A stretch of 64,000 nt of DNA, from the NCBI RefSeq assembly GCF_030908405.1, contig NZ_CP133089.1:806001-870000 (forward strand), in the 5' to 3' direction. Every line of letters starts with the position of its first letter. Position 1 is the first letter of the stretch. Below, in pieces: positions 26,287-36,584 of this stretch. The notes beneath the pieces are model-generated. The model made no database searches. It saw nothing but the letters and a program-made list of their open reading frames with translations, and was not told the origin of the DNA. This DNA is from Aminobacterium sp. MB27-C1 (GTDB lineage: Bacteria; Synergistota; Synergistia; Synergistales; Aminobacteriaceae). Position numbers and translations under genes: made by a program.

Positions 26287-26323
26287 AAAGAGAGACGTAT
26301 CTGTTTTTAATACGTCTCTCTTT
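26287..26323. terminator. Bidirectional terminator between SSS symporter and chemoreceptor
   Basis: A stem of about 14 bp (AAAGAGAGACGTAT with ATACGTCTCTCTTT) has A-rich and T-rich flanks and serves both convergent genes. Confidence 0.8.
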
Positions 26324-26334
26324 ACCTTTCTTAG

Positions 26335-28518
26335 CTATTCAGCTATCTTGCTCAGTGCTTTTGTTGTGTTTCTTTTATCGACCTTGAATTTTGCCATAGT
26401 GGCCTTCAAACGCTCAGCCCCTTCTGAAAGGCCTTGAGATTCTGTAGCTACTTGTTCTCCAGCCTTGGCAGTCTCTTCAGATGACTGGCGAATCGCTTCT
26501 ACCGACTGCACAATCTGAACAGTGGATTGCGTAACCTGGTCAATCCCCGCAGCCATTTCTTCAGAGGATGCCGCCTGTTCCTGGGCTGTTGCCGCAATGC
26601 TTTGCATAATATCGTTAACCTGAGCGATTTCCCTCATGGCTTCCTGAAGCTGGGCTTTTGCCTTTTCAGATCGTGTAATGGTCTGTTCCACAACGCCATC
26701 GACTTTTCCCATGGAAGTGAGAGCATTCTTTGTTTGAGATTGCAAGTTGCTGATAAGTGTTTCAACTTCTCCCGCCGCTTTACTGGATTCTTCAGCCAGT
26801 TTTCGAACCTCTTCAGCGACCACGGCAAATCCGCGACCGGCATCTCCAGCTCTGGCTGCTTCAATGGCAGCATTGAGGGCAAGCAGGTTCGTCTGATCAG
26901 CGATTGTTTGGATAGTAGTGACAAATCGAGTAATTGTTTCAACCGCTTCTGAGACGGCGTTCATACTTGCAGCGGTTTCCTTTGATTGAAGTCCGATATT
27001 GCGTATCTCTTCAACGGCTATATTGACTTCCTGCGTTGCTTGTTCACTTCTCTGTGTTGTCCGAGCAGTGGCTTCGGCACCTTCTGTCGCAGATTTAGCC
27101 GCACTGGAAGCGCTGGAGCTGACTTCCTCAACACCTGCATTTGTTTCTTCTACAGCTGCACTGGTTGTCTCTGATAGGGTAGCAACCTGATCGACAGAAG
27201 CCTTGACTTCTTCCATGGACGCCACAGACTCTTCTGAAAGAGCGGCAAGAGCTTCTGCGCTTGATCCAAAGTTTTCCGCTTCTTCTTGAAGATTCTCAAC
27301 CATGGCCGTTAAATTGCTTTGAAGGCTTGCCATGGAGTGGAGCATTTCGGCGATCTCGTCTTTGGATTTCGTCATGTAGCGTTCCAGCCATATAAGGGAT
27401 GTGTCTTTCGTAAAGTCAAGGTTACCGAACTGTTGTAGCATTTTAGATACGCCGTTGATTGGCCTGACGATGGAACGGGTAATCCATAGAATGATAACGG
27501 CCAATAAGAGCATTCCGATTGCAGCTGCAATAATCATATTGCGAACCATAACGATAGCTGCTTTTTGTACGTGAGACATGGGAACGAGAATATTGAGGCT
27601 CCAAGCTGTAGTGGAAGCACCAAACTTGATGGGAGAGTAAATCTTATAGGCTTCTTCTCCAAGTGCCGCGGAGTGCCCAACTGTCGCCATGAATTGTCCC
27701 TTTTTTATACTCTCTGCTATAGATCCCATATTTTCAAGGTCATTACGCATTGCCATATTTTTACCAATGAGGTTTGCATCTTTATGATATACGGTAGTTC
27801 CATCATTAGCGTATAAGGAAGCCACGCCATTCCCAACGATTTTTAAGTTCTTGACGATATTTTGAACAGCGGCCAGATCAATATCCATACCGACGACGCC
27901 TGCCACCCTGCCATCTATAAAAATAGGAGTTGCTAGGCTGGTTATGAACTCTTCGTCGTTTTTCTGTCCAGTATAGTTATAATAGTAAGGGTTCATAATT
28001 TCAGATTTCCCAGATCGTTTCGGGAGCAGGTAAAAATCACCATTACCTTCAGTGCTTAACATACTTTCAGTCATATCATATGACCGTTGCACCTGATTTC
28101 CTCTTTTTACAAGAGTAGCCATAAAACGACCTGTTTCATGGAATCCATCTCTTTCTATATACATGGCGTCCATTCCATCAAAAGCGTTAGGTTCGAAGGC
28201 AACCCATGTAGTAAACGCCAAGGGGGTTTCCTCAAGAACGCATTCAATCATTTTCAGCAGGTTTTGACGGGCATTCGGTGATTGACGATCCATTCCGGAA
28301 ATGATCTTTGCAAGCGCCTCTGTTGTAATAAGGCCTTCATCAATTTCAGCAGAAATGGCATAAGCCGCAGATTGTGCCGTTTCTTCCACAAGAGATTTTG
28401 TTCCATCAAGTGTTGCTTGATGAACCTTAAAGGCAATGAAAGAAATCAGAGAAGCAAAAATGAGCGTGACGGTACCTAGTGTGAGTAAAAGTATTTTCCC
28501 TTGGAGCTTAAGTTTCAA
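26335..28518 (-). CDS. Methyl-accepting chemotaxis protein with Cache sensor
   Basis: This 727-residue chemoreceptor has a membrane helix at about residues 8-30, then an extracytoplasmic double-Cache domain (about 35-325, with [16 protein letters not shown] and [13 protein letters not shown]). A second helix (about 330-350) and HAMP ([13 protein letters not shown]) follow. The long signalling coiled coil has the hairpin tip [18 protein letters not shown] and the upstream [20 protein letters not shown]. dCache receptors commonly bind amino acids, amines or carboxylates. Its position opposite the reductase/symporter operon hints at a related ligand, but this is only proximity. Confidence 0.92.
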   Translation of the reverse strand: MKLKLQGKILLLTLGTVTLIFASLISFIAFKVHQATLDGTKSLVEETAQSAAYAISAEIDEGLITTEALAKIISGMDRQSPNARQNLLKMIECVLEETPLAFTTWVAFEPNAFDGMDAMYIERDGFHETGRFMATLVKRGNQVQRSYDMTESMLSTEGNGDFYLLPKRSGKSEIMNPYYYNYTGQKNDEEFITSLATPIFIDGRVAGVVGMDIDLAAVQNIVKNLKIVGNGVASLYANDGTTVYHKDANLIGKNMAMRNDLENMGSIAESIKKGQFMATVGHSAALGEEAYKIYSPIKFGASTTAWSLNILVPMSHVQKAAIVMVRNMIIAAAIGMLLLAVIILWITRSIVRPINGVSKMLQQFGNLDFTKDTSLIWLERYMTKSKDEIAEMLHSMASLQSNLTAMVENLQEEAENFGSSAEALAALSEESVASMEEVKASVDQVATLSETTSAAVEETNAGVEEVSSSASSAAKSATEGAEATARTTQRSEQATQEVNIAVEEIRNIGLQSKETAASMNAVSEAVETITRFVTTIQTIADQTNLLALNAAIEAARAGDAGRGFAVVAEEVRKLAEESSKAAGEVETLISNLQSQTKNALTSMGKVDGVVEQTITRSEKAKAQLQEAMREIAQVNDIMQSIAATAQEQAASSEEMAAGIDQVTQSTVQIVQSVEAIRQSSEETAKAGEQVATESQGLSEGAERLKATMAKFKVDKRNTTKALSKIAE

Positions 28519-28758
28519 AGTGTAATCCCCCTTAACTATTTTATAATATTGGTCTTTTTGTTTTAAATTAACATTAATAATAATTAATAAATCTCGATTA
28601 TTGTTAAGGTTTTTATTAAAAGAGATGTAGATTCATTTATAAGGCAAAATAGCTAAATATCCATGAGTATTCAGAATTATGTATACGGGGTACAAGGTGC
28701 CTTTTTAATCAGGATAATTGCCTGGTTTTATGAAAATCTCAGTAAGGAGGGGCGTATA

Positions 28759-29262
28759 TTGAGGAGTCCAACATGGGGTCGTTTATCATTAGATGAAAGT
28801 ATTGCCAAGATTATGAAATTCGTAAGTGCAGACAATCATTCTCAGTATCGATTTATAATAGGTACGGATTCCCAGGTGTATAAAAAACAGAGAGTGGTCT
28901 TTGTCTCTACCATAATCGTTCATCGTATAGGGTTCGGAGCTATTTGTTTTTATGAGAAAAAAGTAAAAATCAAGAAATATTCTCTACGCGAGAGGATGTT
29001 TACAGAGGTTTTTTTAAGCCTTGATCTGGCAACCCGTTTTTTAAATGCAATTAAGGAACACCATTGCGCGTTATACAATGCTATGGATGACCTTGAAATT
29101 CACGTTGATGTAGGGGAGCATGGAGCTACTCGTGACCTTATAAATGCCGTGACAGGTATGGTTAAAGGATGTGGTTTCCTATGTTGCACCAAACCTGATG
29201 CATGTGGAGCCAGTTCTGTTGCTGATCGTTTCGCTAAAATATCTGGTCCTCTTACTGCCTGA
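28759..29262 (+). CDS. YkuK-like RNase H-fold protein (DUF458)
   Basis: This protein of about 167 residues has the pattern of the YkuK family: SPTWGRLSLDESIAKIM, then FIIGTDSQVY (first Asp), a central LRERMFTEVFLSLDLA, EIHVDVGEHGATRDLIN and a C-terminal KPDACGASSVADRF. The fold is RNase H-like with several Asp residues; the cellular role is unknown. I start at TTG 28759, nine bases after AAGGAGGGG, because the upstream ATG at 28663 has no ribosome site and adds 32 unrelated residues. The 240 bases between the chemoreceptor and this gene hold only AT-rich promoter-like sequence. Confidence 0.8.
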   Translation: MRSPTWGRLSLDESIAKIMKFVSADNHSQYRFIIGTDSQVYKKQRVVFVSTIIVHRIGFGAICFYEKKVKIKKYSLRERMFTEVFLSLDLATRFLNAIKEHHCALYNAMDDLEIHVDVGEHGATRDLINAVTGMVKGCGFLCCTKPDACGASSVADRFAKISGPLTA

Positions 29263-29298
29263 TCTTTAGATCTTTAACGATGAAAGGAGTCGTCGTAC

Positions 29299-30681
29299 AT
29301 GAATAAAAATGAAGTATGGAGCTGGATTGACTCAAATCAGGATAATTTCGTTGATATGGCTCGTTCCATTTGGGAGAACCCGGAATTAGGGTACAAAGAA
29401 ACCTTTGCGTCAGAACTCCAAAAGAAGTTCCTTTCAAAAGAGGCATTTACTATCCGCCCCGTTGAAGACATGCCAACCGCTTTTATTGCAGAATGGGGCA
29501 GTGGTTCGCCTATAGTTGGACTGCTTGGCGAATTTGATGCCTTAGATGGCTTGTCTCAAAAAATCGGTACACAAAGGGAACCTGTACAAGAAGGCGCTCC
29601 TGGGCACGGATGCGGACATAACCTTCTGGGAGTGGCTTCCCTTGCTGCAGCCTGTTCTATCAAAAAAGCTATGGAAAATGGAGAAGTAAAAGGAACGATA
29701 CGTTACTATGGATGTCCTGCTGAAGAGCTGCTTTCTGGCAAGGTCTTTATGGCTGAACATGGAGTCTTTGACGATCTTGATGTGTGTCTTGCATGGCATC
29801 CAGGTTCGATAAATACTGTTATAGGTTCCACCTTGTCAGCGATGGCCTCTGTACGCTTCTCTTTTAAAGGAGTCTCTGCCCATGCTGCCGGAGCCCCTGA
29901 AGCTGGGCGAAGTGCTCTTGATGCTGTAGAACTCATGAATGTAGGGGCCAATTATCTTCGAGAGCACTTAATTGATGGAACGCGGTTGCATTATGTAATA
30001 ACTGATGGCGGGAAAATGCCGAATATCGTTCCTGACAGAGCCTCGGTCTGGTATTACCTTCGAGGGCCTCGAAAAAGTGATGTTGAGCATATCTGGAAAC
30101 GTCTTCTCAATATAGGTAAAGGTGCAGCTCTTATGACGGAAACAGAAATTTCATACGTCGTGGAAGCTGGCTGTTATGATACAGTCCCCAACAAGACCCT
30201 TAATCAGCTTTTAGAGAAAAATCTCATGACGATCGGTGGTATCGATTTCGATGCGGAGGAGAAGGAATTGGCCAAAACCTTGTTTTACTCAATTCCCGAG
30301 GGCCAAAGAGAAACAAGCTTGAGACAGTGTCCTCAAACTCTTCGCGATAATAAATTCCTTTGTGAAGAAGCTGTTGAATGTTTCGATGAAGGCAGACAGA
30401 TTATGGGGTCTACCGATGTCGGTGATGTAAGTTATATTGCCCCCACATCTATGCTTTCTGCAGCAACTTGGCCTCTTGCCACTCCGGCTCATTCTTGGCA
30501 GGCTGCCTCAGCATCCGGTTCTTCTTTGGGAATGAAAGGAATGCTTCTTGCCGCAAAAGTATTGGCAGGTGCTGCTTTCGACCTTATGTCAGATGGCGGC
30601 TCACTCGTTGAGGAAGCCCAAACAGAATTTAAAAAACTTGAATTAGACGCATATAAGCCACTCTATAAAGCATTGCATTAG
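29299..30681 (+). CDS. M20-family amidohydrolase (AbgB-like)
   Basis: This 460-residue metal-dependent amidohydrolase has DALDG and GHGCGHNLLGVA, both metal-binding motifs, and EELLSGKVFMAEHG with the catalytic Glu. A lid/dimerisation domain contains KGVSAHAAGAPEAGRSALD. The family includes aminobenzoyl-glutamate hydrolase AbgB and N-acyl-amino-acid hydrolases; the exact substrate is unknown. GAAAGGAG precedes the ATG. It lies in a rightward gene set with a UxaA-type lyase and a glycerate kinase, possibly one transcription unit. Confidence 0.85.
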   Translation: MNKNEVWSWIDSNQDNFVDMARSIWENPELGYKETFASELQKKFLSKEAFTIRPVEDMPTAFIAEWGSGSPIVGLLGEFDALDGLSQKIGTQREPVQEGAPGHGCGHNLLGVASLAAACSIKKAMENGEVKGTIRYYGCPAEELLSGKVFMAEHGVFDDLDVCLAWHPGSINTVIGSTLSAMASVRFSFKGVSAHAAGAPEAGRSALDAVELMNVGANYLREHLIDGTRLHYVITDGGKMPNIVPDRASVWYYLRGPRKSDVEHIWKRLLNIGKGAALMTETEISYVVEAGCYDTVPNKTLNQLLEKNLMTIGGIDFDAEEKELAKTLFYSIPEGQRETSLRQCPQTLRDNKFLCEEAVECFDEGRQIMGSTDVGDVSYIAPTSMLSAATWPLATPAHSWQAASASGSSLGMKGMLLAAKVLAGAAFDLMSDGGSLVEEAQTEFKKLELDAYKPLYKALH

Positions 30682-30724
30682 TAAACATTCCGGTATCCTG
30701 TGCGCGGGTCATAGTGAAGGAGTG

Positions 30725-31039
30725 ATGGTTGTGAAAGATCACGTGAAAAACGCTTTGGTTATCAAAGAATTTGATAATGTAGCTACAGCTTTACAAAACC
30801 TGAGCGAGGGCGACACTGCCTGTTATGAAGTGGATGGCGTTCTTCGAACCCTGCGCTTGAAACAAAATATTTCTTTCGGGCATAAATTTGCTATACGGCA
30901 AATTGAAGAGGGAGAAGGAGTTGTGAAGTATAGCGAAGTTATTGGCAGAGCTACTCAGAGAATTGAAGCGGGGGAGCATGTTCACATACACAACCTGGAA
31001 AGCCTCAGAGGCCGTGGCGATTGGGAGGTGCAAGCATGA
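30725..31039 (+). CDS. UxaA/SuyA-type dehydratase small subunit (SAF domain)
   Basis: This protein of about 104 residues has the SAF fold of the N-terminal part of altronate hydrolase (UxaA) and SuyA, with the conserved NISFGHKFAIRQIEEGEGVVKYSEVIGRATQRIEAGEHVH-like region (start and end of this motif near residues 45 and 85) and a final HIHNLESLRGRG. In UxaA the two domains are one chain; here they are separate genes, as in sulfolactate sulfo-lyase SuyAB and split galactarate or altronate dehydratases. Its TGA overlaps the ATG of the large subunit (ATGA). Start could also be GTG 30731, which has better spacing from GAAGGAG. Confidence 0.85.
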   Translation: MVVKDHVKNALVIKEFDNVATALQNLSEGDTACYEVDGVLRTLRLKQNISFGHKFAIRQIEEGEGVVKYSEVIGRATQRIEAGEHVHIHNLESLRGRGDWEVQA

Positions 31040-32193
31040 ACATTCAAGGGTATAGACGTAAAAATGGAGACGTAGGAATCCGTAACCATATAGCGGTTAT
31101 CCCTGCATCTGTTTGTGCCAGCACTGTAGCTCAACGAATAGCGAGTCAGGTTGAGGGAGCCATTGCCTTGCCGAACCAACATGGCTGCGCTCAGATTAAA
31201 CCGGACCTTGAAATAACGGCTAGAACTCTTGCGGGGCTTGGAAAAAACGGAAATGTTGCTGCGGTTTTAGTTGTGGGGTTAGGGTGCGAAGGCCTTCAGG
31301 CCGACTGGTTAGCCGAGGAAATAGCTAAGACAGGCAAACCTGTTGAGTCTCTAATTATACAAAAATGTGGTGGAACCCTTAAAGCTCAGGAACAGGGATT
31401 GCGTATAGCAAGAGCTATATCACAAGAAGTTTCTCTCTATAAAAAAGAAGACATTCCTGTGAGTTCGCTTATTTTAGGCTTGGAATGCGGAGGATCAGAC
31501 GCTACTTCGGGGCTGGCTGCCAACCCTGTTCATGGCTATGTCTCCGACAGACTTATCTCTATGGGAGGAACATCAATTCTTTCTGAAACAACAGAACTTA
31601 TTGGTGCCGAACACATTCTGGTCAAGAGAGCAGTTTCTCCAGAAGTAGCAAAAAAGCTTCTTCATATTGTGGCCCGATGTGAAGCAAGAGCTAAAACTAT
31701 GGGCGTTGATCTACGGGGAAGCCAGCCGACTCCCGGAAATATTGAGGGTGGTCTGACTACTATTGAAGAGAAATCTCTTGGCTGCATCTATAAAGGTGGA
31801 ACAAGCCCCTTACAAGGTGTTCTTGAATATGCGGAAAGCCCTACAGGCCGAGGACTTTACGTAATGGATACTCCCGGTCAGGATGTTGAGTCTATTACTG
31901 GCATGGTGGCAGGTGGAGCTCATATTGTTATCTTTTCTACCGGACGGGGTACCCCCACTGGATTCCCCCTTGCTCCTGTTATCAAAATTACAGGGAATCC
32001 TCATACCTATCTCATGATGGAAGAAAACATCGATATTAATGCAGGAACAATTATTACTGGTAATGAAAGCATTTCTGATGTTGGAGAAAGGGTCTGGAAG
32101 GAAATAGTTCAGGTATGTGACGGAAAACGTACGAAAGCAGAGGCTTTACAACATATGGAATTTGGAATATATAAGCTTACTTCAACATTTTAA
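31036..32193 (+). CDS. UxaA/SuyB-type dehydratase large subunit
   Basis: This 385-residue partner of the preceding SAF protein shows the family opening YRRKNGDVGIRNHIAVIPASVCA and the cysteine-containing segments GLGCEG, QKCGGT and LECGGSDATSGLAANP. The C-terminal part has FSTGRGTPTGFPLAPVIKITGN. These enzymes remove water or sulfite from hydroxy acids using an iron cofactor. Candidate substrates are altronate, galactarate, sulfolactate or a related acid; sequence reading alone does not decide. The glycerate 2-kinase downstream suggests that a C3 product reaches glycolysis (inference). Confidence 0.82.
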   Translation: MNIQGYRRKNGDVGIRNHIAVIPASVCASTVAQRIASQVEGAIALPNQHGCAQIKPDLEITARTLAGLGKNGNVAAVLVVGLGCEGLQADWLAEEIAKTGKPVESLIIQKCGGTLKAQEQGLRIARAISQEVSLYKKEDIPVSSLILGLECGGSDATSGLAANPVHGYVSDRLISMGGTSILSETTELIGAEHILVKRAVSPEVAKKLLHIVARCEARAKTMGVDLRGSQPTPGNIEGGLTTIEEKSLGCIYKGGTSPLQGVLEYAESPTGRGLYVMDTPGQDVESITGMVAGGAHIVIFSTGRGTPTGFPLAPVIKITGNPHTYLMMEENIDINAGTIITGNESISDVGERVWKEIVQVCDGKRTKAEALQHMEFGIYKLTSTF

Positions 32194-32260
32194 AACTAAA
32201 AACTCGATGGCAAAAAATCAATAAAGAGAAGCATCACCTATTTACAACAGGGGGTTAACT

Positions 32261-33511
32261 ATGACACTTCGCGATGATGCTCATGAAATTATTAAATATG
32301 CTATAGATGCAGTATTACCTGAATATGCCGTTCAGGAGCAGCTTCGAAAGAAGCCGTGTAAAGGCAGGGTAATTCTTGTCTCCATAGGAAAAGCGGCGTG
32401 GAGAATGGCGAAGGCCGCAGTAGATATATTGGGCGATCAGGTGGTGCAGGGTATAGTCATCACCAAATACAATCACAGTCAAGGCCCCATTCCCCATCTT
32501 GTTGTACGAGAAGCAGGACACCCCCTGCTTGATGAAAATTCATTGGAAGCTACATCGGAAGCCCTTCAGATGACACAGAATCTTACTGCCAATGATGAGG
32601 TTCTTTTTTTAGTCTCAGGTGGAGGTTCGGCACTTTTCGAAAAGCCTAAAGAGGGCGTATGTCTCGGAGATTTCGTTGATATTACAGATCAAATGCTTCG
32701 TTGTGGAGCTAACATCGTTGAGATCAATATGATCCGCAAACGACTTTCCGCCGTAAAGGGTGGTCAGTTTGCCAAATGGGTGGCTCCAGCTACAATTTAT
32801 TCTATTGTTCTTTCAGACGTTTTGGGCGATCGGCTCGATAGCATAGCATCCGGACCAGCCTATCCCGATTCCACAACGTCAGCACAGGCGCTAGAGATTA
32901 TCTCTCGCTACAAAATTGATGTAAAACCTGAATTAATCGAAATACTGAAAGAAGAAACGCCGAAAGTTATAGATAACGTAGAGACATTTATTACGGGAAG
33001 TGTCAGAACACTTTGCGACAAGGCAGCTGAAAAAGCTACAGAGTTGGGCTATCAGTCGTATATACTTACCACAACCCTCCAGTGCGAGGCCAAAGAGGCA
33101 GGTAGTTTTTTGGCATCAATAGCCGTGGAAGAAAGTGAATTCTGCCGCCCTGTAAAGCTTCCATGTGCCATTATTCTGGGAGGAGAAACAGTTGTACATC
33201 TAAAGGGAAAGGGAAAAGGTGGACGAAATCAGGAGATGGCTCTTGCTGCCGCTTTAAACATTCAGGGTATGTCGAATATTGTGTTTGCTTCTGTTGGATC
33301 TGATGGCACAGATGGCCCTACAGATGCGGCAGGAGGCATTGTTGATGGCCAAACTGTTCAAAAAATACGTGAAAGCGGAGGGAATCCTTACGCTCTTCTT
33401 GAAAACAATGATGCTTATAATGCTTTAGAAATGTGTAACTCGCTCATAAAGACAGGGCCTACAGGCACAAATGTGAACGATCTTACGGTCCTTTTAGTGA
33501 AAGATGTATAA
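32261..33511 (+). CDS. Glycerate 2-kinase (MOFRL/GckA family)
   Basis: This 416-residue enzyme should phosphorylate glycerate to 2-phosphoglycerate. The N-terminal DUF4147 domain holds VSIGKAAWRMAKAA, VSGGGSALFEKP and the VKGGQFAKW segment. The C-terminal MOFRL domain holds GGETVVHLKGKGKGGRNQEMALAAAL and SDGTDGPTDAAGG. Length and motifs match GckA/GarK2-type class II kinases. A GGGGG ribosome site precedes ATG 32261. Its place behind the UxaA-type lyase supports a role in hydroxy-acid or serine-derived carbon catabolism. Confidence 0.88.
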   Translation: MTLRDDAHEIIKYAIDAVLPEYAVQEQLRKKPCKGRVILVSIGKAAWRMAKAAVDILGDQVVQGIVITKYNHSQGPIPHLVVREAGHPLLDENSLEATSEALQMTQNLTANDEVLFLVSGGGSALFEKPKEGVCLGDFVDITDQMLRCGANIVEINMIRKRLSAVKGGQFAKWVAPATIYSIVLSDVLGDRLDSIASGPAYPDSTTSAQALEIISRYKIDVKPELIEILKEETPKVIDNVETFITGSVRTLCDKAAEKATELGYQSYILTTTLQCEAKEAGSFLASIAVEESEFCRPVKLPCAIILGGETVVHLKGKGKGGRNQEMALAAALNIQGMSNIVFASVGSDGTDGPTDAAGGIVDGQTVQKIRESGGNPYALLENNDAYNALEMCNSLIKTGPTGTNVNDLTVLLVKDV

Positions 33512-33550
33512 TAAACGGTATTATTTTGTCTAAAGCGGGAGGCATTACGT

Positions 33551-34981
33551 GTGAAAAACCGAGATGTAGAAGCTAAATATCGGGAAAAGGGTTTTTATTC
33601 TTTCTCCAGTGCCTGGGAAAAGATTCAGGAAGAAGAGAGAAAACAGGTTTTCGCTTTAGCCGAAGACTATAAGCTCTTCCTTGACAATGGAAAAATCGAA
33701 CGGGAATGTGTAGAACAGATTGTTTCTATGGCCCGGGTGGCTGGATTTGTCGACCTTGAAGAAATGATTCAGGCTGGTAGACGTCTGGAGCCGGGCATAA
33801 AAGTAATGGTGGTAAATCGCAACAAGGCCGTGGCGCTCTTTGTCATAGGTAAAAAGTCGCTTTCAGAAGGGCTCTACATTGTGGGCAGTCACATAGATTC
33901 GCCTCGCCTTGACCTGAAACCTCAGCCTCTTTATGAAGATTCAGGACTAGCTTTACTGAAAACCCATTACTATGGTGGAATCAAGAAGTACCAATGGGCA
34001 ACACTTCCTTTGGCAATTCATGGCGTCTTTGCCAAAAAAGATGGAAGCATCGTTCATCTCAATATTGGAGAGAGGGAAGACGATCCCTTGTTTGTTATTA
34101 GCGATATACTTCCTCATCTGGGCAAAGCTCAGGCCTCCAAAACAATGAGCGAAGGCATTTCCGGTGAAAATTTGAATGTAATTCTTGGTCATATTCCTGT
34201 AAAAGACGATGATATTAAAGAAAAGGTAAAACTCGGAGTACTCCAGATATTGACGGCAAAATACGGAGTGGATGAAGCCGATTTTACCTCTGCCGAAATA
34301 GAAATAGTTCCGGCTGGCAGATCTCGTGATGCAGGGCTTGATCGTGGCTTGATCTTAGCCTATGGTCACGACGACAGGTCATGTGCCTTTGCTTCTTTAC
34401 GAGCTATCCTCGATGTTGAACATCCTGTATATACGGCATCGGCTCTTTTTGTAGATAAAGAGGAAATTGGCAGTATGGGAAGCACTGGTATGGAATCTGT
34501 CTTTTATGAAAACACAGTGGCAGAACTTCTGGCTTTGGAAGGAGAAGGGTATTCAGAGATCAATCTTCGCCGTGCCTTCAGCCACAGCAGAGTTCTCTCT
34601 GCCGATGTAGATGGAGCTTTTGACCCCACCTATCCGGAACCCTTCGACAAGCGCAACGCTTCTTTTATGGGAAATGGAGTCGTTGTGCAGAAATACACAG
34701 GAAGTCGGGGCAAATATGGATCTAACGATGCCAGTGCAGAATTCGTAGCCTCTATTCGGGCGTTATACGATGAAAATAATGTGGTCTGGCAGACAGGGGA
34801 ACTGGGAAAGGTTGATGAGGGTGGCGGTGGCACAATTGCCTACATTCTTGCAAACAGAGGAGCAGATGTTATCGACTGCGGCGTTCCCGTTCTATCTATG
34901 CACGCTCCGTGGGAACTCATAAGCAAGGTCGACCTTTACATGGCCTGGAAGGGATATAGAGCTTTTTTACAATCGAAATAA
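33551..34981 (+). CDS. M18-family aminopeptidase
   Basis: This 476-residue zinc aminopeptidase has HIDSPRLDLKPQPL (first metal His/Asp), GHDDRSCAFASL (bridging Asp), DKEEIGSMGSTGMES (catalytic Glu pair) and a final VPVLSMHAPWELISKVD (His ligand). This is the aspartyl-aminopeptidase layout of ApeB and clostridial homologues. It likely trims acidic N-terminal residues from peptides taken up as growth substrates. The start is GTG 33551 with GGGAGG upstream. A terminator follows directly. Confidence 0.88.
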   Translation: MKNRDVEAKYREKGFYSFSSAWEKIQEEERKQVFALAEDYKLFLDNGKIERECVEQIVSMARVAGFVDLEEMIQAGRRLEPGIKVMVVNRNKAVALFVIGKKSLSEGLYIVGSHIDSPRLDLKPQPLYEDSGLALLKTHYYGGIKKYQWATLPLAIHGVFAKKDGSIVHLNIGEREDDPLFVISDILPHLGKAQASKTMSEGISGENLNVILGHIPVKDDDIKEKVKLGVLQILTAKYGVDEADFTSAEIEIVPAGRSRDAGLDRGLILAYGHDDRSCAFASLRAILDVEHPVYTASALFVDKEEIGSMGSTGMESVFYENTVAELLALEGEGYSEINLRRAFSHSRVLSADVDGAFDPTYPEPFDKRNASFMGNGVVVQKYTGSRGKYGSNDASAEFVASIRALYDENNVVWQTGELGKVDEGGGGTIAYILANRGADVIDCGVPVLSMHAPWELISKVDLYMAWKGYRAFLQSK

Positions 34982-34987
34982 TAACAT

Positions 34988-35012
34988 GCCCGGTGAAAGC
35001 CGGGCTTTTTTT
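34988..35012 (+). terminator. Intrinsic terminator after M18 aminopeptidase
   Basis: GCCCGG and CCGGGC form a short GC-rich stem around TGAAAG, followed by eight T residues. Confidence 0.85.
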
Positions 35013-35086
35013 GTAACCTCTTGATATACTCTATATGGGTATGCTAGAATTAATATATTAAGTTGTCTGATCATTGCGGAGGTGAA

Positions 35087-36529
35087 ATGATGCTTACATT
35101 AAAGAAAAGAGTACTGATTATCGGAGGGGGCCCGGGTGGAAGGTTTTCATATATAGCACTTCGACGTATGGGTGAAAAGAGCCTTTCCATTGTGATGAAC
35201 GAGGATCCTACTGTAATTTGTTCACTTCCTTATGGTGTTGGGAGAAAGCTTGTTCCAGGTGGCCCCGAAGAAGAAGTGGTTGATTTGGCGAACTCTGATC
35301 GTTTGCCGCCTGAGATTGTTGAAGATGCTATTCGCGGCGTCGTCACCGAACTTGATGCAGAGAATCATATCGCAAGGGGAACGAGTACAGGTGGTCCCTT
35401 TGAAATCCATTTTGAGAAAGTATTGCTTGCACCCGGTGCAGTTCCCTGGCTTCCTTCAGTAAAGGGCCTTTTATTAGATTCAGATAGAGAAGGGCAGAAA
35501 CGAGACCTGACGGAAATTATGGTTGGACGTGAATATGTTTCTAAAGAAAGATTGGCAGAAAATATCTTTGTTATGCGTGGAGCAGACGATGCCCGTGCAC
35601 TTGATGTCTTTGCAGAAAAAAGCGACAAAGCAGTCGTTGTTGGCAGTGGAGCTATAGGATTAGAAGTTGTGGAGGCTCTTCACGATAGAGGACTAACTGT
35701 TACATTGGTTGAAGCTTTGCCGCACCTTATCGCGGCCATGGATAAAGATATGGCCGAAAAAGTCAGTAATCGCCTTTCTGAATCAGGTGTTTCTGTTTAT
35801 AGAAATATGCAGCTGACAGAAGTCAAATCAGACAGGGTTGTACTCTCTGATGGCACGGAGATAGAGACTGATGGCGTTATTTTTGCAACAGGTGTTCGTC
35901 CTAACATTAAGTTGGCTCAAAGTGCAGGATTATCTATTGAGCGGGGTATCGTAGTCAACGAAAATATGCAGTCGTCCCATCCCAATATATATGTTGTTGG
36001 TGACGCCGCTCAAATCAGCGATGCTGTTACAGAACGTCCTATATTGCCTCTTATTGGAACTCTTGCTATGCGTCAGGGGCTTGTTGCCTCTGCTAATATT
36101 ATGGGGAAAAACATGTCTTTGCCACCTGCAACAGTCTGGGGGCTAAGTGCCATTTTCGATCTTCATTGGGGAAGTGTGGGGTGGACTGAGGAATTGGCTA
36201 ACGCGTCGGATATTCCGGTATTTTCTCTCACTTTGCCATATCGCACACGAGAAAAAGCTATGCCCAACGGGAAAGAAGGACTCTGGAAAGTTGTCGTTTC
36301 CGCATCTGACGAAAAAGGACTGAAAAAAGGACAGATTATTGGTTTCCAGATTGTCATTGACGGGGAATCCCCTCTCTTTTTAACGGAACGTTTTATCGAT
36401 ATTATTACCCGAAGGGAAACTATTACTGATTTATTTTCTCACTATTTCGTCCATTCTCCTTATCATAATACAGTTGAAGATCCTTACCTTATGCTGCTCT
36501 TTACTGCTCAGGAAGCGATGACTCATTAA
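35087..36529 (+). CDS. FAD-dependent CoA-disulfide reductase / NADH oxidase-like protein
   Basis: This protein of about 480 residues belongs to the pyridine-nucleotide-disulfide oxidoreductase class with a single redox Cys: the FAD motif VLIIGGGPGGRFSYIALRR is followed by VICSLPYGVG (Cys in the CoADR/Nox position). A second nucleotide motif VVVGSGAIGLEVVEAL and the FAD-binding VGDAAQ complete the layout. Relatives reduce CoA disulfide, persulfides or oxygen. A dimerisation domain ends the chain. ATG 35087 has GCGGAGGTG upstream; the TTG at 35063 is rejected. It begins a possible operon with a tautomerase, an unknown protein and an ArsA-like ATPase. Confidence 0.82.
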   Translation: MMLTLKKRVLIIGGGPGGRFSYIALRRMGEKSLSIVMNEDPTVICSLPYGVGRKLVPGGPEEEVVDLANSDRLPPEIVEDAIRGVVTELDAENHIARGTSTGGPFEIHFEKVLLAPGAVPWLPSVKGLLLDSDREGQKRDLTEIMVGREYVSKERLAENIFVMRGADDARALDVFAEKSDKAVVVGSGAIGLEVVEALHDRGLTVTLVEALPHLIAAMDKDMAEKVSNRLSESGVSVYRNMQLTEVKSDRVVLSDGTEIETDGVIFATGVRPNIKLAQSAGLSIERGIVVNENMQSSHPNIYVVGDAAQISDAVTERPILPLIGTLAMRQGLVASANIMGKNMSLPPATVWGLSAIFDLHWGSVGWTEELANASDIPVFSLTLPYRTREKAMPNGKEGLWKVVVSASDEKGLKKGQIIGFQIVIDGESPLFLTERFIDIITRRETITDLFSHYFVHSPYHNTVEDPYLMLLFTAQEAMTH

Positions 36530-36584
36530 AAAAGAGTATAATACATAATAGTTAGACTTTTACATAAAGTAAGGGGGATTTATC

